A DNA stretch of 64,000 nt from Nymphaea colorata (GCF_008831285.2 NC_045141.1:9289353-9353352), one strand, 5' to 3'; counted from the stretch's first letter, positions 24,659 through 36,504 are shown. The notes: generated by a model not told the origin, from the sequence alone. Made by a program: numbers and translations.

Positions 24659-25829
24659 ATAATTATGTAGACAATGGGTCGACCCGAAGTCAATTTAGAA
24701 CTAAAAGCACAAAGCGAAGCAATTTGGAACACTGAGGGCAAATTTGGAATAAATCTAAGAGGAGATGAGGTATAATTGAGATGGATTATCTCGTAGGTTA
24801 ACTTATAATCTATTTATTAAATAATAAAGGTAGGTGGTTGATGAGGAGGTGGGCATATAATAGTGGGCCGTCCCACTTCCTAAAGCAATAAAACCATCCT
24901 GCCCCAACACAACTAAGAAGTGTCACGAAAGAGTGGACAACTCGACAAATTTGGAGAAGCAAGACTAGAGAGAAGCAAAGTGTACAAAAGGGGGATAAGG
25001 AGGAACGAAGGGAAGAGGAAGAAACAGACAAAAAAGAAGAAGAAGAAGAAGAATAGGACACGCCTAAGGCATGGCTTCTTCCTAAGCTCGATGGAACTTT
25101 TTATTTTCAAAAGAAAATTTTGAAAATCAATTAACAGTGAAGGAAGGCCTTCATGTTGAAAACTTTGTTGTGAATAATCTTGGGTAATTGCTGTCTACAA
25201 GGGAGACGAGCTTCCTGGCTACGACCAAATCTTGCGCTCCCAAACTCAGACTAAGTACATAACAGCCGTAAGTAGCAACTACCTATATTAAAAGTTTCAA
25301 AAAATAATTGTGGAGAACTTTTTTAAGTTTTATAGTACTTTTTTTTAACGGCAGATTCATAAGGGGACTCTATCAACTGATCTATATTCTCCCCTGCCTA
25401 CGATCCTGAGTCTCTGCTCAGGACTGATAGCAAAGCCAGTGCTTCCACTTCTTGCTGCCTGTGACAAAACTAGCGAGGCCAGGCTTTAAGTTTCTCTAAA
25501 TTTCCATAAAAAAAATCTTACGGTGAAAGCAATGCTATATAACAACTATCCATTCCGTACATCTACAGTTGAGAGAAAAATGCAGACATTTTTGTCTAGT
25601 GTTAGTTTACATCGTTTTTCATAATTGTTCTTGTCAAAGATGAACTGTTAAAATTGTTCTTTCATTTCTTCTTTTAACATTTAGTGAATTCTCTTTGCAC
25701 GCAACTATTTTCAGTTGTGAATTGAAAAACCTACTCTTGAAGCGTTTTTGGCATATTCTGTTACGATCACTTGCAGCAGAAGATGATTTTATTTGGTAAA
25801 GCATAATTTTTGCTTATTATAGATTATAG

Positions 25830-25831
<2 letters not shown>

Positions 25832-25873
<42 letters not shown>
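25832..25873. repeat. (TA)n microsatellite
   Basis: About 42 bases of uninterrupted TA. Confidence 0.95.
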
Positions 25874-25874
<1 letters not shown>

Positions 25875-26968
25875 TTGTCAAAATTAATGATAAAAAAAAA
25901 CAAAACATTTCTATTTCATACCTTTTTCTTCTTGTTTATCGGTTTTTCCTTGTTTTCTTGTTTGTCATTTTTTCCTGGCTTTCGCCAAAACATCCACCTT
26001 GCTTTCTTCTCTTGTTTTTTTTCTCCTTTTTTCTCTCTCAACTATCCCTCCCATTTCTTCTCAACATCCATCAAGCCGCTGTTTTTCTCTCTCAATATCA
26101 TCTGCCTCAGGCAGCAAATCCAAAAAACATCCGAAACACGGAAACAGTATCCTGCCCTCAGGTTTCTTATGTCTTCTAGGTTTTCCACATAATAAGTTTT
26201 CCCCAGACATGGGAGATTCCTCCCCCAGTTCCAAAATGGTAAAGAGACGGAAAGAGGTCCCCTAATCAATACCACAGGCGTGCAGATACTACAAGCCGTT
26301 CGCGTAAAAGCCCGCGCTGCCATTTCTCGGCCACGAGGACTCCGCCATTTCAACTTGTACTTTATTTTGATTTATGGCTTACGCCCAACCATCTTCTTCA
26401 TTTATGTTCTGCTTATTCACAAAGTATTGTCCAACCACAAGATTGTGAACAATGCTCGGAACTTCAATGTGTGACCACCACCACCCTGAGCATGAAAAAG
26501 GAAACCCTATAGCTGGTACACCTAAAATCAGAGACGGTGGCCAGAAAAACTACCGCTTTTGGATTCTCTGTCGCTTTCCTTACAGTAAGTGAGGGAAGCG
26601 ACCCAACCTCTTGACTCAAAGATGCATACCATGACTCACATCAAATTCCCAAGGACGCTCACTTCCGTATCTTTGTAATATCATGTAAAACACCACCATT
26701 TACATACGTTTAATGGAGCTCACGGAGATGCGAAGAAGAAACAGAGGAAAGACGGGAACGTACATACCATAACAGACCTGAAACAGATGAAAGTAACAAA
26801 CCAATTTTACAGAAACAGAACAATGCTTGACATTTTATGAAAAGAAAACAAGACAGAGTTATACATTTCCTACGCATTTTCCAGCGACAGCCATGGTTCC
26901 TCAAAACCAACTAAGAGTCCCTCATGAAAGCACAACACTCCCAGTACCCCTACCAACCACAGACCTCT

Positions 26969-28927
26969 TCAATCGACCTCTTCAATTTTTGGCCCAGCAC
27001 CAGAATCAGGCCTTCCACCGTAATTGGGCATCCCGCTTTCCGCATCGAAACCAGCACCGCTGCCAGCACCACCACCTTGGTACATCTTGGCGATGATGGG
27101 GTTGCAGGTGCTTTCCAGACCCTTCAGCTTGTCCTGAAACTCGTCCACCTCTGCCAGCTGGTTGCCGTCCAGCCAGCTGATCGCCGCATCCACCGCGTCC
27201 TCGATCTTCTTCTTTTCTGACGAGTCTAACTTACCCGCGAACTTCTCATCCCTCACCGTGTTCCTCATGTTGTAGGCATAGTTCTCAAGAGCATTCTTCG
27301 CCTCCACCTTCTTCTTAACCTCCTCGTCCTCCGCCTTATACCTCTCCGCTTCCTTCACCATCTTCTCGATGTCCTCCTTGCTCAACCTTCCCTTGTCGTT
27401 GGTGATGGTGATCTTGTTCTTCACCCCAGCCGTCTTGTCCTCGGCCGAGACGTTCAGTATCCCGTTGGCGTCAATGTCGAAGCAGACGTTGATCTGGGGG
27501 ACGCCCCTCGGCGCCGGAGGGATGCCGGATAGCTCGAACTTCCCGAGCAGATTGTTGTCCTTGGTCCTCGCCCGCTCCCCTTCGTACACCTGAATCAGGA
27601 CGCCCGGCTGGTTGTCGGAGTAGGTGGAGAAGATCTGTTCCTTCTTGGTGGGGATGGTGGTGTTACGCGGGATGAGCACCGTCATGACACCGCCGGCCGT
27701 CTCGAGTCCCAAGCTGAGCGGAGTGACGTCGAGGAGGAGCAGGTCCTGCACCTTCTCGTTGCCCTCCCCGCTCAAGATGGCCGCCTGGACGGCGGCACCG
27801 TAGGCGACCGCCTCGTCCGGGTTGATGCTCTTGCAGAGCTCCTTCCCGTTGAAGAAATCTTGCAGCAGCTGCTGAACCTTGGGTATCCTTGTAGATCCCC
27901 CGACGAGCACGACATCGTGGACGGAGGACTTGTCGATCTTCGCGTCGCGAAGGCATTTTTCGACGGGCTCCATGCACTTCCTGAACAGGTCCATGTTGAG
28001 CTCCTCGAACCTTGCCCTCGTGATCGTCGCGTAGAAATCGATCCCCTCGTACAGAGAGTCGATCTCGATGGTCGTCTGCGCCGTGGAGGAGAGCGTCCGC
28101 TTCGCCCTCTCGCAGGCGGTGCGCAGCCGCCGAAGTGCCCTCGCATTGCCGCTGATGTCTTTCTTGTGCTTCCTCCTGAACTCCTGCACGAAGTGGTTCA
28201 CCATCCGGTTGTCGAAGTCCTCACCGCCCAAATGGGTATCCCCAGCCGTGGCCTTCACCTCGAAGATGCCCTCCTCGATGGTAAGTAGCGACACGTCGAA
28301 GGTGCCACCGCCAAGGTCGAAGATGAGCACGTTCTTCTCGCCCGTGCTGCCGGCCTTCTTGTCCAGCCCGTAGGCGATGGCCGCAGCAGTGGGCTCGTTG
28401 ATCATCCGCATTACGTTGAGCCCGGCAATGGCTCCGGCGTCCTTGGTGGCTTGCCTCTGCGAGTCGTTAAAGTAAGCTGGGACGGTGATCACGGCGTTCT
28501 TGACCGTGGTGCCCAAATAGGCCTCGGCAATCTCCTTCATCTTAACGAGCACCATTGACGAGATCTCCTCCGCCGCGAACTGCTTCTCCTCGCCCTTGTA
28601 CTGGACGACGATCATGGGCTTGTCTCCGGGGCCAGGGATGACCCGAAACGGCCAGTGCCTCATGTCGCTCTGGACGGAGGGGTCGCTATACCGGCGGCCG
28701 ATGAGGCGCTTCGCGTCGAAAACAGTGTTGGCAGGGTTCATGGCTACCTGGTTCTTGGCGGCGTCGCCGATAAGACGTTCGGTGTCGGTGAACGCCACGT
28801 AGGAAGGGGTCGTGCGGTTGCCCTGGTCATTGGCGATGATCTCCACCCGGTCGTGCTGCCATACGCCGACGCAGCTGTAGGTGGTGCCAAGGTCGATGCC
28901 CACCGCCTTGCCTTCCTTGGCAGCCAT
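26969..28927 (-). CDS. HSP70: Cytosolic heat shock cognate 70 kDa protein (HSP70), intronless
   Basis: Encodes a 652-residue ATP-dependent chaperone of the cytosol and nucleus. It binds unfolded segments of client proteins and releases them on nucleotide exchange, working with J-domain proteins and exchange factors. Visible signatures are [12 protein letters not shown] (residues about 11-22), [14 protein letters not shown] (about 200-213) and [17 protein letters not shown] (about 335-351). A basic RRKHKKDI segment, the substrate-binding and lid region, and a C-terminal GPKIEEVD follow. EEVD is the TPR-cochaperone tail of cytosolic members; there is no transit or signal peptide and no HDEL. 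I chose the ATG at 28927 ([10 protein letters not shown], with A at -3 and G at +4). An in-frame extension to 28987 begins with GTG and encodes 5' leader. Most plant cytosolic HSP70 genes have an intron near codon 71-72; here [10 protein letters not shown] is continuous. GC content is far above the surroundings. Complete and uninterrupted. Confidence 0.97.
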   Translation of the reverse strand: MAAKEGKAVGIDLGTTYSCVGVWQHDRVEIIANDQGNRTTPSYVAFTDTERLIGDAAKNQVAMNPANTVFDAKRLIGRRYSDPSVQSDMRHWPFRVIPGPGDKPMIVVQYKGEEKQFAAEEISSMVLVKMKEIAEAYLGTTVKNAVITVPAYFNDSQRQATKDAGAIAGLNVMRMINEPTAAAIAYGLDKKAGSTGEKNVLIFDLGGGTFDVSLLTIEEGIFEVKATAGDTHLGGEDFDNRMVNHFVQEFRRKHKKDISGNARALRRLRTACERAKRTLSSTAQTTIEIDSLYEGIDFYATITRARFEELNMDLFRKCMEPVEKCLRDAKIDKSSVHDVVLVGGSTRIPKVQQLLQDFFNGKELCKSINPDEAVAYGAAVQAAILSGEGNEKVQDLLLLDVTPLSLGLETAGGVMTVLIPRNTTIPTKKEQIFSTYSDNQPGVLIQVYEGERARTKDNNLLGKFELSGIPPAPRGVPQINVCFDIDANGILNVSAEDKTAGVKNKITITNDKGRLSKEDIEKMVKEAERYKAEDEEVKKKVEAKNALENYAYNMRNTVRDEKFAGKLDSSEKKKIEDAVDAAISWLDGNQLAEVDEFQDKLKGLESTCNPIIAKMYQGGGAGSGAGFDAESGMPNYGGRPDSGAGPKIEEVD

Positions 28928-29090
28928 CTTCAACGTCCAAAATCCCACCCGATTCAGACCACAAGAAGAATACCTCGAACAATTCACAAAGAAACAGAAC
29001 TCAAGGAAACTGTACGGAATCCAATAGCTTCTACCCTCTTCTCTTCTTGCTCGCTTCTTAAAACTGGGAGGAATTCGACACAGGCTGAGC

Positions 29091-29098
29091 CTTTTATA
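29091..29098 (-). promoter_or_regulatory. TATA box of HSP70
   Basis: TATAAAAG on the minus strand, about 165 bp upstream of the chosen ATG. It predicts transcription start near 29060-29066 and a 5' leader of roughly 135 nt. It is the only good TATA motif at this distance. Confidence 0.8.
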
Positions 29099-29222
29099 AG
29101 GGGAATCCGCAGGGTCAGTAGGTGAAGAAGTGGAGAGAGAATGGGGGAGAAGCGTCGAGGAGGTGGAAGGAGAGGAGTCCTCAAGTAAAGGAAGAAGAAT
29201 CGAGTTGCTCCAGAAGGAACGG

Positions 29223-29235
29223 GAGGGTTCTAGAT
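29223..29235 (-). promoter_or_regulatory. Imperfect heat shock element upstream of HSP70 TATA
   Basis: GAGGGTTCTAGAT fits the alternating GAAnnTTCnnGAA pattern at 7 of 9 defined positions, about 125 bp upstream of the TATA box. Heat-inducible HSP70 promoters normally carry several such units. I see only weak ones, so heat control is plausible but not shown. Confidence 0.35.
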
Positions 29236-30471
29236 GGAGCGGGAAGGATCTTACAAGGGGCGCTGTTATTCTACTTTTTTCTAGCAGGTGCCGACGCCGT
29301 CACCGCTCTTTGTCTTCCAGTAGTCGAGCCACGTAGGAGCAACCGCCATCGCCCCGTTGCACTTCTTAATGTTTCAGGCAGCCTTTTAGGAGAATTTCGA
29401 AACCGCCACTCCCTTCGCCGCCTGAACCATCCGCCACATCAACCGGATCATCTTTTGTCGGTTCTCCGTCCGCGCCCAACCTGTTATCTTTTAACTCGCT
29501 TTTGGTTATGAACTAATTTTCTTCTCTTGCAAGGTGTATCCGACGCAGATTCCCCCAATACATGAAATCTATAGATTAGAACTGCATCTTTCTTTAGGTT
29601 GATTTGTAAAGTGATTCAGGACAGAATCGCTTGTGGAGCGTAGAGTTTTTATAATCAAATTCTGAAAAATAGGTCATCTAGCTCCAACTGACTTGTTTTG
29701 CACACTATATAACTTAGCCTGACGCCCAATATTAAAATTCGACCATTAACATATCTGGATCTGCGCGTTTTAGTTCCAAACTAAATTCAAATCCACCGAA
29801 AACTATGTAAGTGGACGTGTACCTAATTAGTGATAGGATTCAGTTTTTTCTTTACCAATTAGTTGGAGTTCAAAGCTGGTTATATATTGTTTGTGTATTA
29901 AGTCTCATGTGTTATTTTAATAATAACAAAAAAATATATAGGATTAATATAAAAAAAAACTTTTTATAAAAAAAAACTATTAAAAAATAAAAAATTTGAT
30001 AAAAGTAAAATTTATAAGTTCCTATTTACATATCCTTATAATCAATATGTCATTTAAACATTAAAAAAATGTTTTCATTTTTTTGTTTGTGTAACATTAT
30101 CTCATTATGACGAAAATATTTTACTAATCTTATATTTATGTTTAGCATTATCTCATATATTCATTCATAATGTTTTATTATTTTATAAACATTATTTATT
30201 TCTTATGTTTAACATTATCTTTTGTTATCTTATTATTTTATAAATCTTTTGTTATCTCGTAAATATATTCTAGTATTTATGTTTAATGTTATTTTATATA
30301 TTTATTTGTTTTGTTTAATTTATGCATACATTCGTGTATAATATTTGAGTATAATATATATATATCTTAATAATAAAGTTTATAACTTGTGTTTGAATAT
30401 CAACTTCCATGAAAAGCGATAGGAACATTTGTTCTTCGATCGTCGACACCCACAACGCATGATGCGGAACC

Positions 30472-30484
30472 GAAATTTCGAGAG
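30472..30484. promoter_or_regulatory. Heat-shock-element-like motif
   Basis: GAAATTTCGAGAG fits GAAnnTTCnnGAA at 8 of 9 defined positions. It lies about 1.4 kb upstream of the HSP70 TATA box, so its relevance is uncertain. Confidence 0.3.
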
Positions 30485-30601
30485 AAATGACGCGCTTCTT
30501 CATAAAATCTGGTCAGCTAAAAAGTTTCGGCCCTCCTGTTTGACAACCAAGGCCTTTGGGCGGTTCCCCCTGCTAACGTGGCATCACGTCGAATGCTTTT
30601 C

Positions 30602-30627
30602 GTGGGTCCAACAAAGGCGGGACCCAC
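30602..30627. promoter_or_regulatory. Inverted pair of TCP-type motifs
   Basis: GTGGGTCC at 30602-30609 and GGACCCAC at 30620-30627 are perfect inverted copies of the plant TCP-factor site GGNCCCAC, separated by 10 bp. The same sequence could instead be a simple hairpin stem. Function is inferred from the motif only. Confidence 0.4.
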
Positions 30628-31105
30628 AGCAGAAGCATTCCGACTACCGTCTAGAGTTCCCTCGTCTGCCGGTAAAGCTCGGATAACTTATTCGATTGCT
30701 GACCGGAATCTAACTCCGACCCGCTGGGAGATTGAGCGTGGCCGTTTCAGCCATTTCTTCCTTCCTTTCGAACATATCATAAGAATATAAAAATTTAGCT
30801 ACCTTCATTTATCCACATTGGATATTGGACGGGTCAGTCATTGGCTTTCCACAATCCAATTAAAAAAACCTTTTATTGCACTCAAAATGTTGAGAATGAG
30901 AGAAAGAAAGAGAACCAAGAAAAGAACACAAATTTTTTAAGTTGCATTCACGATGAATGCTAGAGCCGCTACTTCTTTGGTTTTCTCTTTTTCCTTATTT
31001 TGTTTGTTTGTTTTACAAGTATATTTAAGATACATAAAAAAGCTAAAATTGGTGAATAAGATGTTGGTAGACTTTACATAAAAAACTCAAAATGATTGTG
31101 GAAAG

Positions 31106-31110
31106 AATAT
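31106..31110. repeat. Target site duplication (left) of gypsy element A
   Basis: AATAT, matching 44432-44436 on the far side of the element. The single AATAT of the intact copia LTR lies at the equivalent position (47217-47221). Confidence 0.9.
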
Positions 31111-32871
31111 TGTTCGCATCCCCAAAAATCTATTTTGGTTTTTGTAATTTTTTATAAAAATTTTATTTTTTTAAATGAGAAAGGAATTCGCCTGCTGGTA
31201 CAAGGATTAACCGTTCTGAGCGCTTTTATCAAAGGTAACCAATCCAAGGGCTATATTTATTTTTGATGCATTTCGTTTTGACTTAAACATCTTTTTATTC
31301 TAAATGTGGTGTGATGTACGAAAAAAACGTTGAAGATTTGATGTTTCGAATTTTTGAGAAAGTTTTGAAGAATCATTTGAGAGTATAAAACATTATGATT
31401 TTGGAAAATTTCTGAATTGAGAAATTTTTACAAACATCATTTGGAAACCTTTGAAGATCACTTTTTTGAAACCACTTTAGTGTTCTCTTCTGACTTTAAA
31501 TAGGTTTAAAATTTTGCTCTAATTCGGTTACTACTTATTTAGAACTTCATTTCATCTTACTTAAATTCTTTTAAAGAGGTGCTTGTGGTCTCATGATGTT
31601 AAGTGAATGTAGATATATGAATACATTGACCATACATGATTAGAACATTTATCTAAAAGCATTTTTATTATCACATACATCTAAGTTTCTCATTTTTATA
31701 ATTGTCATAAGTACTTGATGAAAAAAGAAAAAATTTTGAAAATAAAATGTGGTTGTAAACCATCAAGTATGATTCTAATATTGGGTCATTACTTGGGTTT
31801 TGATTTTGGAGAAGTCGACAAATAAAAAGTTAAAACCTTATATCTTAAAAGAAAAAAAAAATTCAAAAAAATCGAAAAGAGAAAATACTTTAATCCGAGA
31901 GGAATAAAAAGAAAGAGGGATAGAAAGAGATTTTAAAATCACAAAATAAAATATTGTTTAAAAAGAGAGAAAAATAAGTATTGCGAATTTAAAGTATTTT
32001 TGAATGATTTTCAAATTTTTTTAAATTAAGTTTTGACCAAGTGGGATTGACTCTTAGCCATGCAAATACCCCTTTGAGATGTAGACAGAACTATTGCCCA
32101 CCCATCAAGGACAAAACCACCCCTTAGCTAAAAATGGGGCTAGTGCAGTGCACATGCCCATGTTCGGCGCGTTTACGCGTGTGCACAATTGTGATTGGTT
32201 GTGCGTCAGGCACAATAGCGCGTCAACATGCAGTGCGCAGGATCGCAATGGCAAGCGATCACGCGATTGCGTGTGACTATGCATAGCTCGACGCGTGCCT
32301 AGGTTGAAATAATAAATAAAAAAACAAAAAATTAAAAAAAGGGGTCCATTCATAAAAAAACATAAAACCATATTTTAAATGGTTTTTTTTACAAATGGGT
32401 GGCCGACTCCGTTTTGAGTGATTCCAAACTCGTTTTAGATCTGGATTGGGTTTGATTGGTCGCAGGTGCATTCTAATGAACGGTTTAGGCTAAAAAACAC
32501 ATCAACATGAGAACAAAACATAAAACAAAGAAAAGGTCCGTGCATGCGCGTGGCACTCATAGCATCAAATTTTAGTGCTTTGATCTCAACTTTGGATTTT
32601 TAGTTTGAGTTGCATGGTTTGGATCTAGACTTTGGTTTTGGATCTAATTTGGACCCAAGAGTTAGATTTGATATTTGAATCTTGCGTTTAAAACTTGTGT
32701 TTGAACTCGGACATTGGGCTAGAAATTGATCTTGGATCGATTAGTTGTGCATTGGTTCTGGCTCTAGGGTCGGGTTTGGGGTCTAAAAATTAAATCCAAA
32801 TAAAATAACTGAGAATATCGTTTGGCTGAAAATAAAATACAAACTTTTTGAAAAAATTTAGGGTGATAGCA
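31111..32871 (-). repeat. 3' LTR of gypsy element A, internally deleted
   Basis: 1761 bp against 2826 bp for its 5' partner. Alignment breaks near 31980 and resumes near 32005, so about 1 kb is missing. The lost part contains the TATA box and the start of transcription present in the partner LTR and in the related LTR at 55607-58778, so the deletion happened in this copy after insertion. Confidence 0.9.
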
Positions 32872-33075
32872 AATGCCCTTCTTTGTTACTAAGTCGGCAC
32901 TATCCACACATAGTGACAAAGAGAGGCACTACAGATTTTTCAAACAAAACATGTTTGGAGTGATGTTTCATGTTTGACCCCTTACATGAATTGGTTATTT
33001 GGGCTAAATTGAGTTCAGATTTGACCCCTTACCTGAGCGGTTTGCTTTGTATTGTAGATTTAACCCTTTACCTGC
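32872..33075 (-). repeat. Element A purine tract and three-unit 3' UTR repeat
   Basis: The purine tract (minus: AACAAAGAAGGGCATT) abuts the LTR at 32872. Beyond it, units centred on minus-strand TAAGGGGTCAAA lie at about 32973, 33020 and 33058, roughly 38-47 bp apart. The same unit is expanded to six copies in the plus-strand relative at 55281-55525. Confidence 0.75.
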
Positions 33076-33094
33076 TCGGGTTGATCTCAAGTCT

Positions 33095-34060
33095 TGAGTG
33101 ATAATAATAATAATAAAAGAATACCCCAGTGTAATCGTTATGTTTTATAACTAGAAAAATCCAATGAATAATAGATCGAATGTGGAGAACGCAAGTATTT
33201 GTCATTGATTGAAATGTGAATACAAGAGGACTAGGTATAGAGTTAATAGGATTGGTAACTTCCATCCCATTAGCATCAAGGCAGGGCTTCCTTAATAACA
33301 TATGGGCATTCCCAGTTTGGTCCCTATTTACCACGTGGTCGTCCTCTGAGGTATACCACAAATCGTAGGACCAAGTCATTCACTTTGAAATGTCTCTCAA
33401 TAACTAACTTGATAAATTGTCTAGCCTCCCTGGCAATAGGCTTCAGCATTCTCAGCCGCTTTTAACTTCTTTTCATCTAACAAATCGAGTTGCATTAGTC
33501 TCTGCTACTGATATTGATTTAGAGGAAGTTCCATGAGAGAAGCAAACTTGAAAGCGAGTTTTAGTACATGTAATGGTAGAACCACTTTCCTTCTGTAGAC
33601 TAGCTCTACTGGAGTAGTATTTATTAAAGTTCTCATAGTAGTGCGATATGCCAACGGAGCATTGTGCATCTTTTTATATCGATCTATTTCTATTTCTACT
33701 GTCTGCTTTAATATGCGGATCAAGATCTTACTAGTGGCCTCTGCTTGCCCACTACCTTGAGGGTAGTAAGGAGCTGAAAAATGATGCGTGATATGGTATT
33801 TACTACACAACTGCCCTCATCTTTTCATTTTTGAAATGAGTCCCGTTATCAGATACTATATCATGTGGGATTTCAAATCTATAAAGAAGATTCTTGTGAA
33901 TGAAAGATACTATATGATGTCTTTTTATGTTTTTAGCGTGACGACTTTTACCCATTTAGTAAAATAGTCCATTGCAGCAAGAAAATACTTATAACTATTA
34001 AAAGCTGCAGGAGATATTGGTCCGATTACATCAAATGCACATATTGAAAATGACCAAGGA
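33095..34060 (-). pseudogene. Integrase of gypsy element A (decayed)
   Basis: Minus-strand fragments match plant gypsy integrase. They include HHFSAPYYPQGSGQAEATSKILIRIL (in two parts: HHFSAPYYPQGSGQAE, then ATSKILIRIL) near 33710-33790, carrying the catalytic Glu region, then YRTTMRTLINTTPVELVYRR. The upstream DDE aspartates lie in other frames. The C-terminal segment near 33070-33300 reads DANGMEVTNPINS, equivalent to the usual DxxGxEVxxPINxxxLKxYY end. No chromodomain is visible. Integrase inserts element cDNA into the genome. Several frameshifts and stops make this copy inactive. Confidence 0.8.
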
Positions 34061-34345
34061 GATGTTACAAAATGCAAGTGACAGGTCTGTGCATGGATTA
34101 TTGGCTCATGCAGCTGATGTTCTTTGCATCTTTTGACAAACTGGTAACATTTATTTTACATAGTAGGCAAATAATATCATGTTGGAATTATTTTTGTTTG
34201 GTGAGGGTTTGGCAACCAACATGGTCCCCACAGTCTCCTCGATGCGACTCCTTGATGACTTCCTTTGCCTCATCTTCATCAAGGCACTAAGAGTATTTGG
34301 TACTAAACACACACCTGTATAGCAATCCTACAAGAATAAGGTACC

Positions 34346-34936
34346 TTACCGACGTACGATGAATTGCTTTTTGTTCCATTTTAGGCATTCCATCAGGAAT
34401 TCTCTACTCTCAATATAACTTTTGATATCATGATACCAAAGTGTATTCTCCTCTTGGATATGGTGAACATGCTTCACCATTTCAAAAGCAGGATGCTCTA
34501 ATATTCTAATTTCAAAAGAACAGATTGCTTCATTGGTTCGAAAGAAGATAGTGGATCCTAAACTTGCGAGGCCAAATCTAAAATAGGGTTGAATCATCTT
34601 TTTATGAGCCAGCTGTACTTCTTCAAACTGACGGATCAAGGAGGTAGCAATCTTTTGATATGACACCAACTTTTCATCTTTGACCTACCATTCTTCTTTC
34701 ACTTCATTGACGATATGCTGAGAGTCGTCGAAGACATGCACCCTTTTTACTTGAAAACTTAGTAAAGAATGAAGTTCTTGTATGAGGGCTTTATATTTAG
34801 CCATATTATGTGTACATGAAAAGTCGAGTTTGAAGGAGTATGAGATTATTTCATCTTTCGATGTGATAAGTTGAATGCCGATACCTGCTTCCATCATGTT
34901 TCTAGATCCAGCAAAGAACATTGGTACCATTTCCAA
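34346..34936 (-). pseudogene. Second (archaeal-type) RNase H domain of element A
   Basis: From 34936 the minus strand reads MFFAGSRNMMEAGIGI, then DEIISYSFKLDFSCTHNMAKYKALIQEL (two segments: DEIISYSFKLDF and NMAKYKALIQEL), then VHVFDDSQHIVNEV. This is the extra RNase H found between RT/RNase H and integrase in Tat/Ogre elements. Functional copies have FDGS and NMAEYEAL; here Asp is replaced by Ala (FAGS) and Glu by Lys (NMAKYKAL), while the third acidic residue (DDSQ) remains. A frame at 34346-34669 continues with the linker (SFEIRILEHPAFEMVKHVHHI). Confidence 0.8.
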
Positions 34937-34979
34937 TCTTAGTACATGTTCTGATTTCCTTGGACTGGGGAAAGTCCGC

Positions 34980-36500
34980 TAATTGATCCACAATTACTTG
35001 TCCTTGGATTGACTTCTAGGACATATATTCAAGATCATATTGCATAAGCAAAACTTGCCATTTGGCGATGCGCTTATTGAGGAAGGGTTGTTCTAAGATA
35101 TATTTAAAAGGATTTAGCTTGGAGAGTATCTTGACCTCACAAGATAATAAATAATGTCTCAGCTTCTAACACATCCAAACCAACGCTAGACAAGTTTTTT
35201 CCACTGGAGAGTATTTCTTCTCATATTGGACAAAAGTTTTGGTGACGTATTATATTGCATGCTCGATGTGACTTCCTTCCTAGTATTGTACCAAAAAGCT
35301 GCCACATGCTGGCTCATTTACTGTGATGTAAAATAGCAATGATCTTCCCAACATTGGGGGTTTCAGGATTGGTTTAAGTATTTTTTGATCCTTTCAAATG
35401 ACTATTGGCACTCAAAACCTCATTCAAACTTGACGCATTTTCTCAGCAGTAGGTAGGTAGTGACATATCAACGACCGCTTTGGCTTTGGTAAAATCTATC
35501 TCGATCCCCCTCTTAATGACCATGAAACCCAAAAGTTTGTCTGATTCAATCCCACACACACATTTTTGGGGATTCAAACGAAGCTTGTACTGTAAGAGAC
35601 TCTCAGACACCTGGGTGAGGGTTTCAATGTGATCTTCTCTTATCTTAGATTTAGTTAATATGTCATTGATATATTCATCCATGATTTTGTGCATTTGGTC
35701 GTGGAAGATAATGGCCATGACTCTTTGATAAATTGCTCCAACATACTTTAGCCCAAGCGGCATCACCGTGTAGCAGAAAGTGCCCCAAAGTGTGGTAAAA
35801 GTGGTCTTAGATTGATCATTGACTACCAAGTTCATTTGATTGTATCTCGAATATCCATACATAAAAGAGAACATGGCATGACCTTGAGTACTGTCTACCA
35901 ATACATCAATGTTTGGGAGAGGATAATCATCTTTTAGCATGACTTTATTCAGATCTTAAAAGTCAATGCATAGCTTGACTTTGCAATTTTTCTTGGGAAC
36001 TACTACGATATTAGCCAACCATTCGGGATAATCAATGACATGAATAAATTTTGTCTTTAGAAGGTTCTCTAATCCTTTTTTTTACTGGCCCTTCTAGTGA
36101 GGATCAAACTTGCACAATTTTTGTTTAATAGTTTTGCAACTAGGACTTAAGGGCAAACAATGTTCAACCAGCGGGGGGTCTAAGCCCGACATATCTTCAT
36201 AGATCCATGCAAAAACTTATTGGTGACTTAAAAAAAAGTTTACCAATTTTTTCTTCACCTCTACTAACAAACTGGTGCCAATTTTCTTAAGATTCTTGTC
36301 GGTTCAAACGCTAATTTCTTCGATTGGATCATTAACTAAGGATGAGGGATATTCATGTTTATGAACCTAAGCAAATTTCGATAATTCTGACTTGAGTATT
36401 ATCATAGGGTTCTATTTCATCGATTGCTTGTTTGATAAATGTTTTAGGGGGGGGGGGGCTTCCAAGGAAAAAGAAAAAATTGAGACATGTTAAGTTTCAA
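34980..36500 (-). pseudogene. Reverse transcriptase and RNase H of element A
   Basis: The largest open piece is 35443-35940: KDDYPLPNIDVLVDS, MFSFMYGYSRYNQMNL, then GTFCYTVMPLGLKYVGAIYQR, DEYINDILTKSK and LNPQKCVCGIESDKLLGFMV. This is standard gypsy RT. Two catalytic aspartates are gone: FSFMDGYS has become FSFMYGYS and Y-[IM]-D-D has become YIND. The conventional RNase H follows down to about 34990. Upstream (36050-36250) the thumb-side motif EHCLPLSPSC is seen in broken frames. It would copy element RNA into DNA; it cannot be active. Confidence 0.88.
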
Positions 36501-36504
36501 CATC

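Larger units (their letters stand above)
23480..26340. other. Non-coding stretch between hairpin region and HSP70 3' side
   Basis: No gene recognised. It contains a 36-bp tandem duplication (24587-24658), a GAA tract near 25034-25054, (TA)n at 25832-25873 and a T/C-rich tract (25910-26050) whose plus-strand Phe/Ser-rich frames are artefacts. A short segment near 25190-25268 (reading KGDELPGYDQILRSQTQTKY before a GTAAGT) could be an exon scrap of unknown origin. Confidence 0.35.
29240..30887. other. HSP70 upstream region and intergenic sequence
   Basis: 29280-29500 is GC-rich (part of the HSP70 island) and its plus-strand frames are not recognisable proteins. 29880-30410 is strongly AT-rich. 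30420-30780 becomes GC-richer and contains regulatory-looking motifs: a heat-shock-element-like GAAATTTCGAGAG at 30472-30484, and an inverted pair of GTGGGTCC/GGACCCAC motifs at 30602-30627. It could be a distal HSP70 region or the promoter of a gene lost to the copia insertion at 30888. Confidence 0.4.

Noticed and set aside
25875-26265. Phe/Ser-rich plus-strand frames of 73-105 codons, possible signal-peptide or membrane protein.
   Set aside because: They lie in a T/C-rich tract with three overlapping frames open at once. No domain, no codon bias.
28928-28987. A 20-residue N-terminal extension of HSP70.
   Set aside because: Its first codon is GTG, it encodes leader sequence, and the family N-terminus begins at the ATG at 28927.
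27663-29125. Long open frames on both strands opposite and out of frame with HSP70 (for example 27860-28288 plus, 28655-29125 plus, 27663-27977 minus).
   Set aside because: They are shadows produced by the strong GC third-position bias of HSP70. None has a recognisable domain, and antisense open frames are a known side effect in HSP70 genes.
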